From the NCBI RefSeq assembly GCF_014852585.1, contig NZ_JACVBX010000011.1, positions 124,001 through 188,000 on the forward strand: DNA of 64,000 bases, given 5' to 3'. A model generated the notes under the pieces. That model ran no database searches and was not told the origin of the DNA. It saw only the letters and a list, made by a program, of their open reading frames with translations. This document shows positions 24,695 to 33,273 of this stretch, one piece after another; within the stretch, counting starts at the first letter, position 1, and each line of letters starts with the position of its first letter. The translations under genes were made by a program, and so were the position numbers. The DNA comes from Pseudomonas sp. PDM18 (lineage in GTDB: Bacteria; Pseudomonadota; Gammaproteobacteria; Pseudomonadales; Pseudomonadaceae).

Positions 24695-25831
24695 ATGACT
24701 GCGGCTGCCCTGACGGCAGATTCACTCAGCCTGAAAAGGCCTTCTTCACGATACATTCACCTGCTGGGCCTGGCCGCGCTGCTGGCCCTGACCGGCTGCG
24801 GCACCCGCGCGCCCAGCGTGCCGGAGCCGACTCCGGAAGAGGTGCGCGGCAAGCTGGCCAAGCTGATCCCCGCTGGTGCGTCCGACCGCCAGGGCTGGGC
24901 GAAGGACATCCAGGTCGCCTTTACCACCCAGCGCATTCCGGCCACCACCGAGAACCTCTGTTCGGTAGTGGCGATCACCGAGCAGGAGTCCAACTTCAAG
25001 GCCGACCCGCCCGTGCCGGGGCTGGGCAAGATCGCTCGCGCCGAGATCGACCGGCGCGCGAGCAAGGTGCACGTGCCGGGTTTCCTCATCGATACCGCGC
25101 TGGCGCTGAAGTCGCCGAACGGCCGCACTCACAGCCAACGGCTGGCGAGTGCGAAAACGGAGAGGGAACTGAGCGCGATCTTCGATGACTTCATCGGCGG
25201 TGTGCCGCTGGGCCAGCAACTGTTCGGCCGTTTCAACCCGGTGCATACCGGCGGGCCGATGCAAGTCAGCATCGAGTTCGCCCAGGCCCATGCCGAAGGC
25301 TATCCATACCCGGTGGACGGCAGCATCCGCCGTGAGGTGTTCAGCCGTCGCGGCGGCATGTACTTCGGCATCGCCCACCTGCTCGGCTACCCGGTGAACT
25401 ACCCGCGTCAGCTCTACCGCTTCGCCGACTTCAACGCCGGCTGGTACGCCAGCCGCAACGCGGCGTTCCAGCGCGTGGTGGCGGACCTCACCGGTATTCC
25501 CCTGGCCCTGGATGGCGACGTGATCCTCTACGGCAGCTACGACGCCGGCAGCACTGAGAAGGCGGTGCGTACCCTGGGACCGAAGCTGGGCATGAGCGAG
25601 CGGGAAATTCGCCGTGACCTGGAGCTGGGCGACAAGCCGGAGTTCACGAAGTCGGAGCTCTACACCAAGGTCTTCGCGCTGGCCGAGCGCGCCGCTGGCA
25701 AGTCGATGCCGCGGGCGATGCTGCCGGGCATCACGCTGCACAGCCCGAAGATCACCCGCCAGCTCACCACTGCCTGGTTCGCCCAGCGCGTCGACGAGCG
25801 CTATCAGCGCTGCCTTGGGCGAGCGCCGTAG
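24695..25831 (+). CDS. DUF1615 lipoprotein
   Basis: 378 aa. A basic N-terminal segment is followed by a hydrophobic helix ending in a lipobox 'LALTGC' (Cys about residue 35). The mature domain contains 'VVAITEQESNFKADP', reminiscent of the catalytic Glu region of lytic transglycosylases (ESxF pattern). DUF1615 is uncharacterised; a peptidoglycan-related envelope role is an inference from that motif. Single gene, convergent with the small periplasmic protein gene 7 bp away. Confidence 0.8.
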   Translation: MTAAALTADSLSLKRPSSRYIHLLGLAALLALTGCGTRAPSVPEPTPEEVRGKLAKLIPAGASDRQGWAKDIQVAFTTQRIPATTENLCSVVAITEQESNFKADPPVPGLGKIARAEIDRRASKVHVPGFLIDTALALKSPNGRTHSQRLASAKTERELSAIFDDFIGGVPLGQQLFGRFNPVHTGGPMQVSIEFAQAHAEGYPYPVDGSIRREVFSRRGGMYFGIAHLLGYPVNYPRQLYRFADFNAGWYASRNAAFQRVVADLTGIPLALDGDVILYGSYDAGSTEKAVRTLGPKLGMSEREIRRDLELGDKPEFTKSELYTKVFALAERAAGKSMPRAMLPGITLHSPKITRQLTTAWFAQRVDERYQRCLGRAP

Positions 25832-25838
25832 TGCTTGA

Positions 25839-26132
25839 TCAGTCGCCCTCGGCGGGATCGCAGACACCGCTGTCGCCGTTCGGGCCGGTGTAGGAGACGC
25901 TGACGGTGCCGTCGTCGTTGGTGCTGATCTGCACGGTCACGCCTTCACCCTTGGCGACCACGGTGCTGTCGGTGTTCTGCGTGACCTTGGCTTCCTGGCC
26001 GTTGATGTAGACCGGCCCGTTCTCGTCGGTGTGGATCTGGATATCGTTCGGGCAGTCGTAGTTGAGCATGGGAATGGCGGCAAAGACGGGCTGCACGACG
26101 ATCAGCGATGCGGCGATCAGTAGCGATTTCAT
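25839..26132 (-). CDS. Small periplasmic protein of unknown function
   Basis: 97 aa from ATG 26132. The signal peptide 'MKSLLIAASLIVVQPVFA' is cleaved after Ala18. The mature 79-residue acidic domain contains two cysteines ('YDCPND' and 'SGVCDP') positioned near its ends, suggesting a disulfide, and alternating beta-strand pattern 'VTVQISTNDDGTVSVSYTG'. Family not recognised. Confidence 0.65.
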   Translation of the reverse strand: MKSLLIAASLIVVQPVFAAIPMLNYDCPNDIQIHTDENGPVYINGQEAKVTQNTDSTVVAKGEGVTVQISTNDDGTVSVSYTGPNGDSGVCDPAEGD

Positions 26133-26326
26133 GGCGTCTCCCAGACGAATACAGGCACGGCGCGAGGTCGTGCGGACATTTTCAGCGTAGTGCACGCGCC
26201 GCCGGGCGCTACAAAGGGGGCTGGCCCGCCGGCCGCGCTGGCGGATAGCCATTTATCCGCCACTAGATTGAACCTGTCGTATGACGCATCTGTCAGACCA
26301 AATCTGAAACCTGGGAAGGGTCTGAA

Positions 26327-26818
26327 ATGCTGTTCGTAGTCATGCTGGGGGGACGCCATCCGCGCGCGCGGATCGAGGTCCATGACGTGGCCTTCGTCAT
26401 TGGCGACAACCTGAAATCCACCTATCCGCAGTTGCGCGAAGCTTGGTTCGGCAGACCGGACGGCCTGCACATCGACTCCTGGCTGGAGGTGGACGGCGTC
26501 GAGGCCTACCGCGTCGAGTTCAGTGCGGCGATGCCGGCGCCGGGCGAGCAACGGCTGTTCTTCGTTAACCTGGGCGGTTACGAGCTGGGCAGCTTCGGCG
26601 AGGCCCACCAGTATGTACTGGTCGCCGCGCGCGACGCTGCCGATGCCAAGGTTCGCGCCAAGCGGCGCATGCCGCGCAGCTGGGACAAGGCGCACACCGA
26701 CGCGGTGATCGACGTCGATGACTGCATCGCTATCGACCAGGTCGGCGGGCGCTACGTGCACCTGGTGGAAGGCGAGAGCCGTGGCATCGTGCAGCGCAGT
26801 GACTACATCGTGCTGTGA
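26327..26818 (+). CDS. DUF1543 domain protein
   Basis: 163 aa. Starts 'MLFVVMLGGRHPRARIEVHDV' and contains 'LFFVNLGGYELGSFGEAHQY', the characteristic segment of DUF1543, with a repeated-looking C-terminal half ('IDVDDCIAIDQVGGRYVHL'). Cytosolic; function unknown. It precedes the phosphatase-like gene by 81 bp, and an operon is possible but not required. Confidence 0.8.
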   Translation: MLFVVMLGGRHPRARIEVHDVAFVIGDNLKSTYPQLREAWFGRPDGLHIDSWLEVDGVEAYRVEFSAAMPAPGEQRLFFVNLGGYELGSFGEAHQYVLVAARDAADAKVRAKRRMPRSWDKAHTDAVIDVDDCIAIDQVGGRYVHLVEGESRGIVQRSDYIVL

Positions 26819-26899
26819 GCCTTCATGGCGCTGACACGGCCCTGTCATAAAACCTGACGTATAAGGGGCGCATAGCCGACCCCCCGTGCCGAGGTAAAG

Positions 26900-27313
26900 A
26901 TGACCGAGAAACGCCGAGTCCTGTTCGTCTGCATCGCCAACGACGCCCGCTCGCCGATGGCCGAAGCACTGCTGCGGCACGCCGATGGCGAGCATTTCGA
27001 AGCGTTCAGCGCGGGCATCCACCCGACCGCCATCGACCCCCGCGCGCGCAACGTGCTGGAGCACGCCGGTATCTCCGCCGAAGGCCTGCGCAGCAAGTCC
27101 ATCGACGAATTCCGCGGCCAGCACTTCGATTACCTGATCGACCTGTGCGACAAGTCCACCGACGAGGGCGACGAACTGCCGACCTCCAGCGAAGTGATCG
27201 TGTGGAACTTCGCCGATCCGGCCCACAGCGAACAGCACGACCCGTTCCGCCACACCCTGCAGGAAATCAGCGATCGCCTGAAGCTCTTCGAAATGGTGAA
27301 GAACCGCGACTGA
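26900..27313 (+). CDS. Low-molecular-weight phosphatase / ArsC-like protein
   Basis: 137 aa. The phosphate-binding loop C-I-A-N-D-A-R (Cys11-x5-Arg17, then Ser-Pro) defines the LMW protein tyrosine phosphatase/arsenate reductase fold. The later 'DLCDKSTDEG' region corresponds to the arsenate-reductase flap with Cys, but no ars operon (arsR, arsB, arsH) is present, so phosphatase activity is equally possible. Strong terminator immediately downstream. Confidence 0.8.
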   Translation: MTEKRRVLFVCIANDARSPMAEALLRHADGEHFEAFSAGIHPTAIDPRARNVLEHAGISAEGLRSKSIDEFRGQHFDYLIDLCDKSTDEGDELPTSSEVIVWNFADPAHSEQHDPFRHTLQEISDRLKLFEMVKNRD

Positions 27314-27330
27314 AGCTTCCGGCGATGACA

Positions 27331-27366
27331 AAGCAAAAAGCCCGCACGGATGCGGGCTTTTTGCTT
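27331..27366 (+). terminator. Intrinsic terminator
   Basis: Perfect 16-bp stem AAGCAAAAAGCCCGCA / TGCGGGCTTTTTGCTT with CGGA loop. The stem itself supplies the T-rich tract and it can act on either strand. Confidence 0.92.
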
Positions 27367-27656
27367 CGTAGGCCACAGGATTTCGCCGTTGCCTGGGGAG
27401 GATTTTCGGCGGATTCCCGTAGAGATGGGGCGCTGGTCCTTCAGCGCAAGGGCATTCTGGCTGCCCGGCATGACAGAGTGGTGACCATCTTGTGAACGCG
27501 CCATGGCAATGCGCTGTCACTGCTGTATCACTCGCCGGCATGAGCACTATCAATCCCGACAAGTGGCCAGGCGCAGGGTGCGTCGATAGAGTCACGGTCA
27601 AAGTCATGTCCGCGGCGTTGTTTTTAAGCGTCTGCGTGACCCGAACCGGAGTGCCT

Positions 27657-28652
27657 ATGAAGTCCCTGTCAGAAATCGCCTTCTCCATGCTCGACCTGGT
27701 GCCCGTGCGCGACCAGGGCAGCGCTGCCGAGGCGCTGAACAACGCCGTTGAGGTTGCCCGGCACGTCGAGCGCCTGGGCTTTACCCGCTATTGGCTGGCG
27801 GAGCATCACAACATGGACGGCATCGCCAGCTCGGCCACCGCCGTGCTGATCGGCCACATAGCTGGCAAGACCGAGCGCATCCGCGTCGGCTCCGGCGGGG
27901 TAATGCTGCCCAACCATCCGCCGCTGGTGGTGGCGGAGAACTTTGGCACCCTGGAAACCCTCTATCCCGGCCGCATCGACCTGGGGTTGGGTCGCGCGCC
28001 CGGCGCCGACCAGGCGACCATGCGCGCGCTGCGCCGCGATCGCCTGGGCGATGGCGCGGACTTCCCCGAGCAGGTTGCCGAACTGGAAATGCTCCTTGGC
28101 CCGCGCCGTTCGCAGCAGTCGCTGCTGGCAATTCCGGGTGAGGGAACCAACGTGCCGATCTGGTTGCTGGGCTCCAGCCTGTTCAGCGCCCACCTGGCCG
28201 CGCAGAAAGGCCTGCCCTACGCCTTCGCCTCACACTTCGCCCCGCGCTACCTGCATGACGCGTTGCGCATCTATCGCGAGAACTTCCAGCCCTCGGCGGT
28301 GCTCGACAAGCCCTACGCCATGATCGGCGTGCCGCTGGTGGCCGCGCCGACCGACGAGGAAGCCGAATACCTGGCGACCACTGCCTTCCAGCGTGTATTG
28401 GCGCTGATTCGTGGCGACAGCCTGAAGCAGAAACCGCCGGTGAAAAGCATGGCCGGGTTGTGGCTCCCCCACGAGCAGGAAGCGGTGGGTAATTTCTTCG
28501 GCCTGGCGGTAATCGGCGGCCCGGAGAAGGTGCGCAGCCGCCTGGAAATCCTGCTGGAGCAGACCGGCGTGGACGAGATCATCTTCACCAGCGACATCTA
28601 CGACCACGAACTGCGCCTGCGCTCGCTGGAGATTGTCACCGGCCTGCGCTGA
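27657..28652 (+). CDS. LLM class flavin-dependent oxidoreductase (luciferase-like)
   Basis: 331 aa from ATG 27657; an earlier GTG at 27492 adds an unlikely tail. Luciferase-like TIM barrel with 'YWLAEHHNM' and '[22 protein letters not shown]', the hallmarks of the YhbW/MsnO8-type LLM group, and the C-terminal '[23 protein letters not shown]'-type substrate-gating segment. It uses FMNH2 or F420-like flavin; substrate unknown. No flavin reductase neighbour. Confidence 0.85.
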   Translation: MKSLSEIAFSMLDLVPVRDQGSAAEALNNAVEVARHVERLGFTRYWLAEHHNMDGIASSATAVLIGHIAGKTERIRVGSGGVMLPNHPPLVVAENFGTLETLYPGRIDLGLGRAPGADQATMRALRRDRLGDGADFPEQVAELEMLLGPRRSQQSLLAIPGEGTNVPIWLLGSSLFSAHLAAQKGLPYAFASHFAPRYLHDALRIYRENFQPSAVLDKPYAMIGVPLVAAPTDEEAEYLATTAFQRVLALIRGDSLKQKPPVKSMAGLWLPHEQEAVGNFFGLAVIGGPEKVRSRLEILLEQTGVDEIIFTSDIYDHELRLRSLEIVTGLR

Positions 28653-28720
28653 TCGAGGTTCTTCGCAGGACTGAGGGCGTGTCTGGCCCTTGCTTGCGAA
28701 TGGCTTTGCAGCGGGGCCTG

Positions 28721-28743
28721 GTTCGCGAGCAAGCTCGCTCCTG
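28721..28743. repeat. Short palindromic repeat, GCGAGCAAGCTCGC type
   Basis: GTTCGCGAGCAAGCTCGCTC followed by CTG. Same element as 54831-54853 and 63684-63706. Typical Pseudomonas extragenic palindrome. Confidence 0.75.
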
Positions 28744-28777
28744 CAGGTTCAGGCCAAAGTTTAGGCGTGGGTGGACT

Positions 28778-28853
28778 GTAGGGCGGATAACCCGGAACGG
28801 GTTATCCGCCGATGGCCTCGCGACAGATAACGCTGACGCGTTATGTGCCCTAC
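28778..28853. repeat. GTAGGGCG palindrome, double form
   Basis: Bounded by GTAGGGCG and GCCCTAC. The first hairpin has 12-bp arms (GGCGGATAACCC / GGGTTATCCGCC); a second weaker hairpin (ATAACGC / GCGTTAT) follows. Lies between the convergent LLM and YajD genes. Confidence 0.85.
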
Positions 28854-28896
28854 GCACTGCATCGGCAGAAACCCGCGGCAGCAAATAAGGGAGGCC

Positions 28897-29265
28897 TCAC
28901 GCCTCGCCGTCGTCCTTCTTCTTCAGCAGATCCGCCAACCCGGCCAGTCCCTTGTGGGTGACCTTCGGCCCTTTCGCGCCCGCGTCGTTGCTGTTCTGGT
29001 AGTGCAGGTCCACCTGCCGCTGGTGCTCGTTGTCGTGGCAGAACAGGCACAGCAGCTCCCAGTTGGAGCCATCCTCGGGGTTGTTGTCGTGGTTGTGGTC
29101 GCGGTGGTGGACGGTCAGCTCGCGCAGGCGCACGCCGCTGAACTCGCGGGCGCAGCGGCCGCAGATCCAGGGGTACATCTTCAGGGCTTTTTCGCGGTAG
29201 CTGGTTTCGCGGCGGCGCTGGGCCTCGGCGAGGACGGCGTTGACTTTGCTGGTGGGCTGGTTCAT
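28897..29265 (-). CDS. yajD: HNH nuclease YajD
   Basis: 122 aa from ATG 29265. C-x2-C zinc pair 'CGRC', then the HNH core 'VHHRDHNHDN', 'NWELLCLFCHDNEH' supplying the second C-x2-C-H set, with charged C-terminus. Matches the YajD family of small HNH nucleases. Cytosolic; biological role unclear. Confidence 0.88.
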   Translation of the reverse strand: MNQPTSKVNAVLAEAQRRRETSYREKALKMYPWICGRCAREFSGVRLRELTVHHRDHNHDNNPEDGSNWELLCLFCHDNEHQRQVDLHYQNSNDAGAKGPKVTHKGLAGLADLLKKKDDGEA

Positions 29266-29324
29266 GGCTCGCAGAAGAGAGTGTGGAATCGGACTTCCAG
29301 CATAAGTCCGCTGCCCCGCGCTGG

Positions 29325-29804
29325 CTATGGCCTGGGCGTGTCCGGTCGCGACCAGATCCACAGATTGCCAACCGCCATGCCCAGGATCACCGCATACAGC
29401 CAGAGCCCGTGGGGCAGGGTGATCAGCATGATCGCAAGCGCCACGAGCATCGCGAGGCTGGCGCTGATCTTGGCGCGGCGCGCGACGGCGCGGCCATTGC
29501 GCCAGTTGTCCAGGATGGGACCGAACAGCCGGTGGTTCTCCAGCCAGGCCGACAGGCGCGGCGAACTCTTCGAGGCGGCCCAGGCGGCGAGCAGGACGAA
29601 CTCGGTGGTCGGCAACCCCGGCACCACCAGCCCCACCATGCCCACGCCGAGGCTGGTGTAAGCCAGCACTGCAAAGGCCAGGCGCGCCAGCCGCGAGCGG
29701 GCGGGGCCGAACGGCTTGGCGCGCGCCGCATCGGCAGGCGCGCGCTCGAGGGCCTCAGACGGTGGCGGGGGCACTGTCGTAGCTGTGTTGCAGCAGGTGG
29801 GCAA
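29325..29804 (-). CDS. DUF454 (YbaN-like) membrane protein
   Basis: Up to 159 aa; the ATG at 29804 overlaps the end of hemO by 50 bp, and a later non-ATG start is possible since residues 1-30 are low-complexity. Three hydrophobic segments: about 40-66, 68-78 and 112-150. 'TEFVLLAAWAASKSSPRL' is the DUF454 signature. Co-transcribed with hemO. Its role is unknown, but the position suggests a link to heme or iron physiology. Confidence 0.8.
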   Translation of the reverse strand: MPTCCNTATTVPPPPSEALERAPADAARAKPFGPARSRLARLAFAVLAYTSLGVGMVGLVVPGLPTTEFVLLAAWAASKSSPRLSAWLENHRLFGPILDNWRNGRAVARRAKISASLAMLVALAIMLITLPHGLWLYAVILGMAVGNLWIWSRPDTPRP

Positions 29805-30354
29805 AGCGCTCGAAGGCGGCCACGGCGCCGGCTTCCGCCTCGCGTTCCTCGGCTTCGCTCAGTTCCAGGCCGTCGAGGGTGCGGGTGAAGCGCTTCCAAC
29901 CTTCGGCACGGCCGCCTTCGGGCTCGCCCAGGTGACGGGCGCCGGTGTTCTCGTCCAGGCCCAGCGCGGCGACGCGCTTGATCAGGAAGGCCGCGCCGAG
30001 CTTGGAGCCTTCGGAGACGAACAGCCAGCCCAGGGCGTGGGCCTGGCTCGGGTTGCTGATGGCGCCGGCAACCGGGGCGGGCACTTCGGTGTCGAGGTCG
30101 GCCAGGTCCAGGCGGGCCTGTTCGGCGCGGCAGCGCTGCGGCAGGTCGGGGAAGATCCTGCCCAGCTCGGCGTCCTGGTACAGGGCCTGCAGCTCGGACT
30201 GGAACAGGTACTGGGCGACCACGAAGCGGGCGAAACGCTCGCGGCTGGAGAAGGGCTCGCGGGCCTTCACGGCGTGGTCGAGACGCTCGTGGGGGGCGTG
30301 GGTCAGCGCGTTCAGGCGCTGCGAGCGCAGGGCGGGGAGTTCCAGGGTGGTCAT
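29755..30354 (-). CDS. hemO: Biliverdin-producing heme oxygenase
   Basis: 199 aa from ATG 30354, preceded by AAGGA; an in-frame TTG two codons earlier is not preferred. All-alpha heme oxygenase. The N-terminal 'LTHAPHERLDHAVK' carries the proximal heme ligand, most likely His27 (His26 in the P. aeruginosa enzyme), and 'GWLFVSEGSKLGAAFL' forms the distal helix. It opens heme to biliverdin, Fe2+ and CO with electrons from a ferredoxin/ferredoxin reductase. It shares an upstream two-block motif (30386-30417) with the adjacent heme receptor gene, which suggests sigma-factor co-control. Confidence 0.93.
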   Translation of the reverse strand: MTTLELPALRSQRLNALTHAPHERLDHAVKAREPFSSRERFARFVVAQYLFQSELQALYQDAELGRIFPDLPQRCRAEQARLDLADLDTEVPAPVAGAISNPSQAHALGWLFVSEGSKLGAAFLIKRVAALGLDENTGARHLGEPEGGRAEGWKRFTRTLDGLELSEAEEREAEAGAVAAFERFAHLLQHSYDSAPATV

Positions 30355-30385
30355 GTCCAATTCCTTGAAATTACAGGTCTTTACA

Positions 30386-30417
30386 GACGAGACGAACGAG
30401 TTCGGGGAAAGCGTAAA
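30386..30417 (-). promoter_or_regulatory. Candidate ECF-sigma promoter of hemO
   Basis: On the minus strand: TTTACGC, 10 nt, CTCGTTCGTC, TC, GTC. The same two blocks lie upstream of the receptor gene (33215-33247) with an 11-nt spacer. Ends 31 nt before the start codon. Assignment to the sigma encoded at 34305-34826 is inferred. Confidence 0.55.
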
Positions 30418-30450
30418 GATTGTCGGCGTTCACTGTGCGGGCCCGCTTTT

Positions 30451-30524
30451 GTAGGGTGCATAACGCGCCAGTGTTATCCGCCGCGCCAGGCGGCGGATAA
30501 CCTGTTCCAGGTCATGCGCCCTAC
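30451..30524. repeat. GTAGGGCG palindrome, double form
   Basis: Starts GTAGGGTGCATAACGC and ends GCGCCCTAC, with two internal ATAACG/GTTATC hairpins. Located between the tandem receptor and hemO genes. Confidence 0.8.
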
Positions 30525-30546
30525 GCTCAGCGAGGGCGCGTGAGCA

Positions 30547-33150
30547 TCAGATATCCCACACCAGGTTGATCGCGAAGTTGCGGCCCGGCTGGGTCAGGCG
30601 GTCGAGGTTGGCCGGGGCCAGTACCGCCGCCTCGCCGACGCCGTCGTAGCCGCGCACGTCATCCCACAGCCAGTACTTCTTGTCGGTGAGGTTGTAGAGG
30701 CCGGCGTTGAGGGTCAGGTCGTCGGTCAGCTTGTAGTAGCCGGTCAGATCGAGGATGCCGAAACCCGGCGTCTTGAACTGGCTGCTGGTGCCGTCGGGGG
30801 CGTTGAACTGGCTGTCGTCGACGCGGGTCTTGCGCTTGACCAGGGTCCAGTCGAGCAGGGCGCCGTAGCGGCCGGCCTGTTCGTCGTAGCCCAGGCCGAA
30901 TACGCCGGTGAGCGGGTTGACGCTGTTGATCGGCTCGCCGGTGTCCTTGTTGCGGCCGTAGGCATAGGCCACCGAGCCCATGGTGTAGAGGCCCTGCGGC
31001 GCACCGAAGGCGCCCAGTTCCAGGCGGCCCTTCAGCTCCACGCCCTTGATGATGGCGTTCTTGATGTTGTTGCTGGTGAAGGTCGGCTCGTCGTAGCCGG
31101 GGGTGATGGCGTCTTCATTGATGAAGTCGCGGTACTTGTTATAGAAGACCGCCACGTCGAACGAGCCTTCCTCGAAGTTGCCGCGCAGGCCGGTCTCGTA
31201 GCTCTGGCTGCGTTCCGGGTCGAGGTCCGGGTTGGGCTCCACGCGGTAGCCGGTGGTGGGGTTGTCGAAGCGGCCGTAGAGCGCCTTGGCGGTCGGGGTG
31301 CGGAAGCCCTGGGCGTACTGGCCGTACCACAGATAGTTGTCGTTGAACGCGTAGGTCACGCCGAGCTTGGGCGAGAGCTGGTGCCAGCTCTTGCTTTCGC
31401 TGCTGACGTCGCCTTCGCCGCTCTGGTCGACCGTGCGCAGGAACTCGTCGGTGACGTGCGGTTTCAGGCGGGTGTGGTCGTAGCGCAGGCCGGGCAGGAA
31501 GGTCCAGTCGTTCCAGCGGATCTCGTCCTGGGCGAAGAGAGCGTAGGTGTCGATGGTCGGGTCCGGGAAGTCGCTGCTGCGGGCCAGGCGGTCGGATGCC
31601 ACCGAGCTCGGGCCGCCGATGGTGGTGCAGGTGCGGCTGACGGCCAGGCAGGTGGCGTCGCCTTCGCGGTAGCCGGTGACCTTCTGGCGCTTGAGGGTGG
31701 TGCCGTAGGTCAGCAGGTGGTCGGTGTCGCCCAGGGCGAAGGCCTTGTCCATCTGCAGGTCGAGCACCCACTGGCGCTCCTTGTACTGGGTCTCGCGGGT
31801 CCGCAGCACCTGGCGGGTGATCGGGTAGTAGAACTCATCGGTGCTCTGGTCGGTCTTGGCGATCTGGTAATTGAAGGTCCACTTCAGGTGGTCGGCCACC
31901 ACGCTGTCCAGCAGCATCTGGTGTTCCAGGCCGTAGCGTTCGCGGGTGATGGTGTCGTTTCCGGTGCGCCACTGGTACATGCCGCCGGGCAGCATGCTGT
32001 CGGGGATGGTCGGTGCGCCGTTGAAGTACGGGCCGCCGTAGGCGCTCTTCTGGTCGGTGTCGACGTCGTCCTTGTACTTCTCGTAGACCAGGCCGAAGCG
32101 GCTGCCTTCTGCATAGTTCCAGCCCAGTTTCGCCAGCACGTTGGTGGTGCGCACGTCTTCGGGGTTGGCTTCGGTGCGCGACAGGCCGGTGCCGCCGGTG
32201 CTGCCGTAGGACTCGGTCTCGTGGCCGTTGCGCTGGCTCAGGTGCAGCAGGCCGTCGAAGTCGTCGTGGCGGCCGGCGACGGTGGCGGAGGTCAGCCAGC
32301 TGTCATCGGCGGAGCTGTAGCCGGTCTTCAGGCGCGCGCCGACGTCCTGACCGTCCTTGATGATGTCGTCCGGGTCGAGGGTGAAGTAGCTCACCGCGCC
32401 GCCGATCGCGTTGCTGCCGTAAAGGGCAGAGGCCGGGCCGCGCAGCACTTCCACGCGCTTGATGATTTCCGGGTCGACATAGTTGCGCTCGGTCTGCGCA
32501 TAGGGGCCGTTGAAGAAGCTGTTGGGGATCTCGACGCCGTCGATCTGCGTCAGCACGCGGTCGCCGTCGATGCCGCGGATGTTGTAGCCGGTGATGCCGG
32601 CACGGTTGCCGGTGCCGCCGACGGAGACGCCGGGCATGTCGCGCACCAGCTCCTTGATGCTGTTGACGTTCTTGCGGTCCAGTTCCTCGCGGCCGACGAC
32701 GTTCACCGTGGACGGAACCGAGGTGACGCTCTGCGCCTGGCGGGTCGCGGTGACGGTGAGCGGCTGCATCTCGGCGACGGAGGAGAGATTGCGCTCCAGC
32801 ACCACATTGCGCGGGCCGAGCTGGCGCACGCTCAGGCCGGTGCCGCCGAGCAGGGTCTTCAGCGCGCGCTCCGCCGGCAGGCGGCCGCTGACGCCCGGAG
32901 AGACCACGCCGTCAGCCAGGTCACCGGCCACGCCAACCTGCCAACCGGTCACCGCGCTGAAAGCGTTGAGTGCCTGGGGCAGTGGTTGGCGGGCGATGTC
33001 GAAGCTGTAGCCGGCCTGGGTCTGGCTCGCTTCCGCCGCGAGAGCGGAAGTGACCGGCAGGCTGGCGATGCCGATGGACAGGGCGAGCAGCGAGATGCTG
33101 GCCGGCGCGGACAGCCGGCGCAGAGGGGCACGCGAAGAAGCAATGGTCAT
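30547..33150 (-). CDS. TonB-dependent heme/hemoglobin receptor with STN signalling domain
   Basis: 867 aa. Signal peptide of about 39 residues; STN secretin/TonB N-terminal domain (about 48-100), which contacts a FecR-type anti-sigma; TonB-box-like 'PLTVTATR' near 133; plug with 'VEVLRGPASALYGSNAIGG'; 22-stranded barrel with 'GFRTP' near residue 616 and 'NPDLDPERS' near 638, the FRAP/NPNL signature of heme receptors; C-terminal aromatic-poor 'NLVWDI'. Imports heme across the outer membrane. Order sigma-fecR-receptor resembles P. aeruginosa hxuI-hxuR-hxuA. Feeding directly into hemO makes this a compact uptake-and-degradation unit. Confidence 0.92.
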   Translation of the reverse strand: MTIASSRAPLRRLSAPASISLLALSIGIASLPVTSALAAEASQTQAGYSFDIARQPLPQALNAFSAVTGWQVGVAGDLADGVVSPGVSGRLPAERALKTLLGGTGLSVRQLGPRNVVLERNLSSVAEMQPLTVTATRQAQSVTSVPSTVNVVGREELDRKNVNSIKELVRDMPGVSVGGTGNRAGITGYNIRGIDGDRVLTQIDGVEIPNSFFNGPYAQTERNYVDPEIIKRVEVLRGPASALYGSNAIGGAVSYFTLDPDDIIKDGQDVGARLKTGYSSADDSWLTSATVAGRHDDFDGLLHLSQRNGHETESYGSTGGTGLSRTEANPEDVRTTNVLAKLGWNYAEGSRFGLVYEKYKDDVDTDQKSAYGGPYFNGAPTIPDSMLPGGMYQWRTGNDTITRERYGLEHQMLLDSVVADHLKWTFNYQIAKTDQSTDEFYYPITRQVLRTRETQYKERQWVLDLQMDKAFALGDTDHLLTYGTTLKRQKVTGYREGDATCLAVSRTCTTIGGPSSVASDRLARSSDFPDPTIDTYALFAQDEIRWNDWTFLPGLRYDHTRLKPHVTDEFLRTVDQSGEGDVSSESKSWHQLSPKLGVTYAFNDNYLWYGQYAQGFRTPTAKALYGRFDNPTTGYRVEPNPDLDPERSQSYETGLRGNFEEGSFDVAVFYNKYRDFINEDAITPGYDEPTFTSNNIKNAIIKGVELKGRLELGAFGAPQGLYTMGSVAYAYGRNKDTGEPINSVNPLTGVFGLGYDEQAGRYGALLDWTLVKRKTRVDDSQFNAPDGTSSQFKTPGFGILDLTGYYKLTDDLTLNAGLYNLTDKKYWLWDDVRGYDGVGEAAVLAPANLDRLTQPGRNFAINLVWDI

Positions 33151-33176
33151 CGAAGGGCTCTCTTAGTCAGTCTTTG

Positions 33177-33196
33177 TTCGCATTCGTAAATGCGAA
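33177..33196 (-). promoter_or_regulatory. Leader hairpin of the heme receptor gene
   Basis: Perfect dyad TTCGCATT-CGTA-AATGCGAA between the candidate promoter and the receptor start codon, 27 bp upstream of the ATG. Either an RNA hairpin or a repressor site. It does not match a good Fur consensus. Confidence 0.5.
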
Positions 33197-33214
33197 TCTA
33201 TTGCATTGGCTTCT

Positions 33215-33247
33215 GACTAAACGAACGAGCCTTTCGGATCGCGTAAA
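33215..33247 (-). promoter_or_regulatory. Candidate ECF-sigma promoter of the heme receptor gene
   Basis: Minus strand TTTACGC, 11 nt, CTCGTTCGTT, TA, GTC; shared with the hemO upstream region. Lies in the 123-bp gap after the FecR gene and ends about 64 nt before the receptor start. Confidence 0.55.
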
Positions 33248-33273
33248 AAAACTTTCTGCCGTGTAGCGGGGGC

